Positions 58,156-64,000 of a stretch of DNA of 64,000 bases are shown in pieces (positions within the stretch are counted from its first letter, which is position 1; every line of letters begins with the position of its first letter). Under the pieces are notes generated by a model. That model did no database searches. It had not been told where the DNA came from and was given only the letters and a program-made list of their open reading frames with translations. A program made the translations under genes and the position numbers. This stretch comes from Symbiodinium sp. CCMP2592 (taxonomy: Eukaryota; Sar; Dinophyceae; Suessiales; Symbiodiniaceae), in the NCBI GenBank assembly GCA_905221615.1, contig CAJNDT010003780.1, positions 1 to 64,000 on the forward strand, given 5' to 3'.

Positions 58156-59484
58156 GTGGGCTCAGTCAGCGACATACGTCGCTGGCCAGTGGAGCCAGGT
58201 GCCGTGCTAGGACGGGTGTTAGCCACTGGCGTCATGGAGGTGGAGTTGTTCCCTACGCGCTTTGTGCTCGGGGGAATGGTACAGACGCCGACCAGCCGCT
58301 GCCTCTCCCTGTTGCATGGTGAAGGGATCGCTTGCCTAAGGTACCTGCACCTTCAAATGTACGAGGGTTACCTGCTTGGTTCAGAACTTCGATGGAGGTC
58401 GGGAATGCCCCGAAACGCCGGCACCCTGGAACTTCACCTTGCATGGGGCCCCGCATCACGATGGAGGTGCTCCTTTTTCGCTAGTAGGATACTTGGTTGC
58501 CATTGCGAAGAGGTTCATCTACATGGCCTTCCACCCGGATTTGCCTGTGGTTGTTTGTTCGCATAGCCAGGCTGCAGGCCTACGGATGGTGGACCTCCTT
58601 GCCGGGCGCTTGAGTGCTCGCTCGAGCATGGCCAGACACGCACCGCTTGATGAAGGTAACGGGGAAGTTAGCTCTATTTTTTGGATTTCAGGAGCTGCCG
58701 ATGAGTGCGGACCTGCACCCCTTTGCACAGCTGCCCAGCGAGCCTCGAACCTACACTCCAACGGTGCCTGTCAATTTGGGTAAGCTTGCGCAGTATGCAG
58801 TGTGGCTCTGTACTGACCCGGCGGTTGTCCGCTGCCACTGCCTGTGGTTGTTTACGGACACTGATGCCCTTGAGGAATACGACCACACGCGTCATACAGT
58901 ACCCTGCCACACATTATCAACCGCTGTCTGTGGACAGGCCGTCACAACGAACGTCACGCCTGTGTCTTTTTCCCACTCCGGCAGGAGACTGGGCTGGATA
59001 GGGCGGTGGTTTGGTGGGGCAAGGTTTATGCACTGTGGATTATGAGGGCCTTACTCCCCGGTAAGCACATCATCCTGTCGGATCACGATGCGGCCCCAAC
59101 TGCACTGTTCGAAGTGGCCGACCTGCAGGATCTGTGCTTGGACGCCCGAGATGTGCAGGCGTCCGCCGACACACTCATCCCGGCGCCGGATGACTCCTTG
59201 TGGAGATTTGCCCCGACTGTGCCAGCCCAGGGCTCCGTATGTCCCCACCGGTCCAGGGAGAGTGTTGGTGTCATCTTTGTCACGGAGCCCTCTACCGACG
59301 CCTCGCCGTTTTTACCAAGTAGCAGTAGCAGTAGCAGTAGTGGCAGTAGCAGTGGCAGTGGCAGTGGCAGCGGCAGCAGCAGTGGCAGTGGCAGTGGCAG
59401 TGGCAGTGGCAGTGGCACTGGCACTGGCACTGGCAGTAGCAGAAGCAGTAGTCGGTTGTACAAGTATGCTAATCGGCTTTTGTG
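58156..59484 (+). CDS. Candidate multi-exon host gene with a glycosyltransferase-like DxD segment
   Basis: Protein-like stretches lie in successive frames: about 58156-58370 (GVMEVELFPTRFVLGGM), about 58380-58655 (WNFTLHGAPHHDGGAPFSLVGYL, HPDLPVVVCSHSQ), about 58692-58780 (ELPMSADLHPF) and about 58986-59484 (WGKVYALWIMRALLPG, then IILSDHDAAPTALFE). Frame changes coincide with donor-like GTAACG (58656) and GTAAGC (about 58782) and acceptor-like ends TTTCAG (58691) and CGGCAG (58985). The SDHD motif after a KxxALxxLLPG segment is reminiscent of GT-A glycosyltransferases. The protein ends in a Ser/Gly repeat. Exact exon joins do not keep frame with plain GT-AG, so the model is tentative; a decayed gene is possible. 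Confidence 0.35.
59316..59456 (+). repeat. AGTGGC / AGTAGC microsatellite
   Basis: About 23 hexanucleotide units encoding Ser/Gly in the frame of the preceding candidate gene. Confidence 0.85.
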
Positions 59485-59620
59485 ACCGACAAGTGTCTTG
59501 TAGCCAAGCACACTGTGCAGCAATTGTGTCGATTCAAGTTTGCTTGTAGTGTGGCCACGAAGCCCAGTTCAGGCTCAAATCTTACTTACCGAACCTGTTG
59601 CCTGCATCCTGCCACGTGCG

Positions 59621-61270
59621 ATGTCGATTGCCAGCACGGTTTTCGCACTGTGTGCAGATGCAGAATGTCCGTCAGATCAATCGCCCATGTTCTTTCAGTT
59701 GGCAGTCGCAGTTGAGCGGGCCACACAACATGAACCAATTCACGAAATGAACTTGGATCACTCTCTGTGGAACGCAACGAGCAGAGCTTTCCTCCTTCAA
59801 AGGCCTGCAGATGGAACGAAGCTGAGACGTTTCGAGCGGCTGGAACCGTCCCACCTGATCACGCGGTTGAGCGGTTGGAGCAAATATGTCACGGTCTCTG
59901 TGTATGCAGTGTTCTGTTTGGCTTGTTTTGGTCTTTCTGTACTGGGTGTGCCCACCAAAGCGCCACAGCATCCTGAAGTTCAGAAAGGCTGTCCTGCTAG
60001 CTGGGTGATCTACATGGGAGTTGTCTATGCTTTCATATATTTCAGCACTGACCAGTACGTGCCGAGTTTGCCAAAGATGGAGGCAGATTTGGGAGGCTCG
60101 CAATCATTGATGAGCGGCACAGTGCAATTGAATCTGGTTGTGAAATCCGTTTTCGGGCTCCTAAGTGCAGGTTTGTCTGATCGTATCGGCAGACGACCGA
60201 TCGTTCTGACGTGCACCGTGTTACTATGCCTGGCCAGCCTTTGTTGTGCCTGTGCTGTGAAGGTTGAGTGGTTTGTGGCAGCACGCATCCTTCAGGGCAT
60301 GGGAGAATCTGTCGAGCCTGTGGTGTTTGCGATGGCCCGAGTTTTTTTTGCCGACCCGGAGACACGTTTCAGGGTCATCACGGCAGAACAAATGATGGCC
60401 TTCGTTGGAATTGCTGCCGCCCCTATGTATGGAGGCTTGTGCGCAGAATTCCTGAATTGGCGCCTTTGTTTCATCGGCTTGTCAGTTGTATGGGGACTGC
60501 TCGCCACATATGCTGGCTTTTCGATGGTGGAGTGCAGTCCGGACGTCGAGCAGAAGGGCTATTTGAAGGACGTGGCGCGGATACTAGATCGACACTTCCT
60601 TTCTTTGTTGCTGACAGAGGGTTGCATCATGGGAGCATATTTCATCTTCAACGCCAACAGCAGCTATCTGACAGAAACGACCTTTGGCCAGTCTGTCATG
60701 ACTTCGTCTGCTGTCATGATGGTGTTCGGAGCCCTCTGTGGGGTCGGTGCGTTGATCTTCGAGCGGCTCCAGTTGGGAAGTGTCCTTCGAATGGGGCAGA
60801 TCGCCATGTCCCTCCTAGCTGTTTCTGGAATGGTAGCCTTCATTCTGGGGTTGCTGTTTTCCGATTACTTATGGTCGTATTTGACTGGCTCGTTCATGCA
60901 GGCATGCGTGCTGATGATGGCCTTGGTTTCCACAAATGTTTTGTTCTTTGAACCGTTAGAAGATGTTGCCGGCATGGCTGCTTCTTTCGAGATTGTGGCG
61001 CAGAGTGTCCTCCCTTGCGTGCTGTCTGCGTTCGCCACGCAGTCGATGATCCGAGTGGGCCCCCTAGGACTGACTCTCTGGCAGGCTGGCGCATGCGTGG
61101 CCGGAGGGCTGGTGTTCTGGCTAGGCTACGGCTGCTGCCCCCCGGCCTGGACGCAGGGAAACGCCAGTGCAGCCAGCGCAGCCGGGCCGGAGTCCTTGAA
61201 GTCATGCGAAAACGGTGCGACTGCCTGGACGCAGGACACACCGAATGCGCCGGAGTGCATGAAGTCATGA
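59621..61270 (+). CDS. MFS transporter, drug:H+ antiporter (Bcr/CflA-like)
   Basis: Intact, intron-free frame; first in-frame ATG at 59621, a second at 59747. About 549 residues. One hydrophobic segment (about 59884-59950) precedes the MFS core. The first core segment has TDQYVPSLPKMEADLG, followed by the family signature GLLSAGLSDRIGRRPIVL between helices 2 and 3 and ARILQGMGES in helix 4. About 11-12 further hydrophobic segments follow to about 61130, interrupted by a short cytoplasmic loop (SPDVEQKGYLKD). The tail after the last helix holds an imperfect duplication (AWTQGN / AWTQDT). Likely a proton-coupled efflux permease; substrate unknown. The single exon is consistent with a retrocopied gene, common in dinoflagellates, but no leader relic was seen upstream. 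Confidence 0.85.
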   Translation: MSIASTVFALCADAECPSDQSPMFFQLAVAVERATQHEPIHEMNLDHSLWNATSRAFLLQRPADGTKLRRFERLEPSHLITRLSGWSKYVTVSVYAVFCLACFGLSVLGVPTKAPQHPEVQKGCPASWVIYMGVVYAFIYFSTDQYVPSLPKMEADLGGSQSLMSGTVQLNLVVKSVFGLLSAGLSDRIGRRPIVLTCTVLLCLASLCCACAVKVEWFVAARILQGMGESVEPVVFAMARVFFADPETRFRVITAEQMMAFVGIAAAPMYGGLCAEFLNWRLCFIGLSVVWGLLATYAGFSMVECSPDVEQKGYLKDVARILDRHFLSLLLTEGCIMGAYFIFNANSSYLTETTFGQSVMTSSAVMMVFGALCGVGALIFERLQLGSVLRMGQIAMSLLAVSGMVAFILGLLFSDYLWSYLTGSFMQACVLMMALVSTNVLFFEPLEDVAGMAASFEIVAQSVLPCVLSAFATQSMIRVGPLGLTLWQAGACVAGGLVFWLGYGCCPPAWTQGNASAASAAGPESLKSCENGATAWTQDTPNAPECMKS

Positions 61271-62305
61271 GACAAATGTGCGACTGCCAGGGACCAGGAA
61301 CAGAATCTGCTAGCAAAGTTGAGCTCAGGTCTTTAGGTCGAAGGCTTCAGAGTTGTGAAGGCTGGCCTGACGGGGGTGTTCTTTCCGGAATTTGCTACCA
61401 TCCCTTTGCCGCTTCTTTCCGGCTTATGAAGTGCCAAGCGGGCGAGCGGCACGCTTTCTGCAGGAAGTGTCATGGCATGGCGCAGCACGAGTAGTACATG
61501 TCCAGATAATCCCATCGCCAATCTTAGCGTTCTCCGCGCTTCTGCTGAACATACGCCCGAGTCGGGTTTGAAGTTTAGAGTTTAATGTAGGAAGCCGATT
61601 AAGAGACCCTGGCCCCATAACCCCCAATTTTTTAGGATCCATATTGAGAACCCTAGTACTTAAGGCCCAAGGTTTCTTAATCAGGGCCCTACACTATTAT
61701 AGCACCCTTATAGATCCCTTAATCGTAAGCCTTATAGACCCCTTTAAAGGAACCCTTCGGGGTTTAAGTTCGGGGCCTCGAGCTTGGGCTTCAACGCCCT
61801 TACAAGGCGAAGCTCAGAAATCCCCGGAAGGAAAACCCCGGAAGACCCGAAAAATCTGTGGAGCGCATGGGCTGCTGGAGCTGGGAGGCGGGCGGCGGAG
61901 AGTCGGGAATTTCGAGGGTTCGGGGCCGTCCCGGTGAGGTAGCATGTAAGGTGTTGGAGTAGCACCGTGCAGGTAGTGAGAGAAGTTGAATCTCGACTAT
62001 GGCACAGGGCAGGCACTATGGCCGTTGTCGTGTGGTAGCATGAAAACCGAGCACTGGAACACTGTATTCGTCCAAGATAGCGAGTGCGAAGATGCTGCTT
62101 TGTCATCATCGTAGTTGCCTGAAGAAGCACAAACATAAGACACACATAGGCCCACATAGGAACGTGGTGGACCCCGAAGGCAGCAAACAGCGTCTGCTGT
62201 CTGCATGCTTTTTTGCACATCTTCGTGTGCATGTGACATGCGTGTGTCTTTGCCTCGGTGCATCCGTGTAGCCGTCCATGTTTGGCTTGTTGGACATTGT
62301 ACAGA
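61271..62305 (+). other. Intergenic region
   Basis: No gene supported. The stretch 61590-61770 is AT-richer, with repeated AGACCC/TTAAGG/CCCTTA words in both orientations. The first bases after the MFS stop continue the duplicated tail sequence. Confidence 0.4.
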
Positions 62306-62345
62306 CCCTAAGCCCTAAACAAAACCCTAAACCCTAACCCTAAAC
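62306..62345 (+). repeat. Short telomere-like tract (CCCTAAA)n
   Basis: CCCTAAG, CCCTAAAC, CCCTAAA, CCCTAA and CCCTAAAC units in 40 bases; complement TTTAGGG, the telomere repeat reported for dinoflagellates and plants. Interstitial and degenerate. Confidence 0.7.
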
Positions 62346-63009
62346 ATGGAGTGTGCATATGTCCTCGCGGCCGAGGCCTTTCCTGCTTATTCCGTTGTAT
62401 TCTCGGCCTTCCTCAGCCGGCCCCAGGGGGGCCTGGAATTGGGGCAAAGAGCCGACAGCCCTCGAATCCTCGTAGCAAAACCTGTCCACAACGCGTTGTT
62501 GAAGCCTGGGAGGGGTAGTTGATTGCCTCTACATAAATCTTGGACGAGGTGGGAAAACATGGCCACCGCCAACGTGACGACTCCTCATCCTACTACTGTC
62601 TGCTACTCTCGTTCTTGCCCACTCGTGCTCCAAGTAATGTTCATTTAATGGTCATTTGCCCTTGCTGCCACTGCATGACTTGCTGCTGCTTCTCTGGCTG
62701 TGAGAATAGTGATCCTGGTAGGAGGTGTATCCGAACAGAAGGGCCCCCTGAATGAAACCAGCGATACATGACACGACAATGATACCTCTGCCTGGCGGCC
62801 TCAGTCGCCAGGTTGGCGTTGCTTGCTGCTCGGGGCGGCGGTTGGTCGCAGCTTCGACCGAAGCGGCGGGGCGGCGGAAGTGGGTCCATCGTGGTTTGGG
62901 CATGATTGGAGGTTGTGATGTTTCAAGGAAATGGACGAACTTGACAGTCAAACGATGGAGGGAAACGGGAAACAGCATATGAACACATATTATGTACAGA
63001 CTAAGGAAT
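62346..63009 (+). other. Intergenic region
   Basis: Short open frames on both strands without recognisable domains. Nothing else supported. Confidence 0.35.
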
Positions 63010-63120
63010 GTGGATATATATATATATATATATATGTATGTATATATTTATATATCTACACATACACATAGAGATATACATACTCATATTCGCAGACACA
63101 TCTATATATGCATAGATACA
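63010..63120 (+). repeat. AT-rich microsatellite (TA)n and derivatives
   Basis: A pure TA run of about 20 bases followed by degenerate TATA/CATA units, ending near 63120. Confidence 0.85.
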
Positions 63121-63735
63121 AATGCAACCGTACTGATCGTGGCAAGACGTGTGCAAGAACAGCATCCAGGGTACGGGCGATGAAGCGGTACTAGCGCACT
63201 AGCACCTACGACCACTCGAGGTCTACTAAGAACAGGTACCGGCGGGTAAAAACAGCAGCAACATTGGAAAGCGTCGTGATAGTCAGCAGAGAAACGCAAG
63301 AAGCACCGGAGGGTCCCTGGGAGCTGCAGGCCAGGCTCGGGGATTTCGAAAAGAGCCCCCGGGACTTGATGCAACCTTCGCAAAGCTCTTGGATGCGGTT
63401 GGACATACCGACCACAAAGCCCTCCCAGGTGCGCGCACACGGCTTCGGTGGACGCTGATCCTTGCAGGTTACTCAGGTCGCAGCGAGGTGAGTCATGACA
63501 CCGTCGCAACCTGCTGTTTGCTAGCATAGTCATCATCATGGTAGATGAAACTATCACTCACTTGTTCTTTCGGTCCACCCGCTAGAGTTAGAACGTTTTC
63601 AATTGCGAATCTGTCAAGGCGTCTCTCGTCACTGCATCACAGCTTGCCGGCCGTCCAACCAGACTAAGCGATGTTCATGATTTGACGCCGCGAAATCGCA
63701 GTACACATGTCTGCCCGAGCTATAAAGGGACAGGA
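63121..63735 (+). other. Intergenic region
   Basis: No gene supported on either strand; a minus-strand frame of about 150 codons (63102-63557) shows no recognisable domain. Confidence 0.3.
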
Positions 63736-64000
63736 GTAACTACTGCTGCTACTGCTACGAGAATGACAAGAACCGCTACTGCCCCTGCGACGACTGCCAC
63801 TACCACTGCCACTGCCACTGCCGCTGTCACTGCCGCTGTCACTGCCACTTCGACTGCCTCCGGCACTGAACCACTGCCACTGGCAGTGGCACTGCTACTG
63901 TTCCTACAACTACTGCAGCTACTTCTCCTACTGCCCCTCCTACTACTCCAACTTCTTACTACTCCCCGCTACTCCTACTACTCCCTGCTACTCCTACTAC
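63736..64000 (+). repeat. Tri-/hexanucleotide microsatellite, runs off the window
   Basis: ACTGCT, then CACTGC units, then CTACTC units to the right edge. The CACTGC part is the reverse complement of the GCAGTG repeat at 59316. Confidence 0.85.

Noticed and set aside
59316..59456. Silk- or adhesive-like Ser/Gly protein domain
   Set aside because: Better explained as a hexanucleotide microsatellite; the same repeat occurs non-coding at the right edge of the window.

Overview
The window reads as nuclear DNA of a dinoflagellate. The basis is: short pieces identical to the 3' end of the dinoflagellate spliced leader (the known leader ends ...CCATTTTGGCTCAAG) at the starts of retroelements and inside LTRs; large non-LTR (LINE) and Copia-class elements; Lys/Gly-rich retroelement Gag tails; and almost no conventional genes. 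No rRNA, tRNA or CRISPR was seen. Species cannot be fixed from the sequence.

Layout. (1) 1-32612 is a head-to-tail stack of five non-LTR elements on the + strand: LINE-A (left end outside the window), LINE-B (5'-truncated), LINE-C (full length), N (a non-coding element of about 2.6 kb with LINE-like ends) and LINE-D (full length). Every junction carries the same 14-mer, GAAAATCCCATTTG. That 14-mer is also bases 4-17 of a Copia LTR found three times here (32613, 40694, 57727), and one of these LTR copies is uninterrupted. I read this as repeated, site-specific LINE insertion into a Copia LTR, each insertion re-creating the target. (2) 32613-32844 is the rest of the interrupted LTR. (3) 32845-40693 is non-coding and rich in duplications: a 1.9-kb segment present twice, a 492-bp tandem pair, and a TTTTTGCAGCA minisatellite. 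(4) 40694-57959 is a Copia element (Copia-1, TSD GCTAC) with a second, younger Copia element (Copia-2, 49280-56960, TSD ATATC) nested in the 3' part of its pol. (5) 57965-64000 is flanking DNA with a possible multi-exon gene (58.1-59.5 kb), an intact MFS transporter gene, microsatellites and a short telomere-like tract.

The autonomous LINEs encode ORF1 (zinc ribbon plus coiled coil), ORF2 (APE-type endonuclease, reverse transcriptase, RNase H, C-terminal zinc motifs) and ORF3. ORF3 is unusual: a Pro/Glu/Lys-rich N-terminal half followed by a domain with the motif order of a protein kinase fold (Gly-rich loop, Lys, Asp-x4-Asn, second Asp). ORF1 and ORF2 share one frame and are separated by a single stop in all three elements where this can be seen. 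LINE-C and LINE-D also carry many short hairpins of the form N-CTGGT-loop-ACCAG-N', in all three codon phases and with compensated outer pairs. Element N has a different hairpin series.

Most large reading frames are broken by one or a few point changes: LINE-C ORF2 by a nonsense codon, LINE-D ORF2 and ORF3 by indels, and both Copia elements by frame changes. The stack therefore looks young but mostly inactive. Homology calls come from motif reading alone; no database search was possible.
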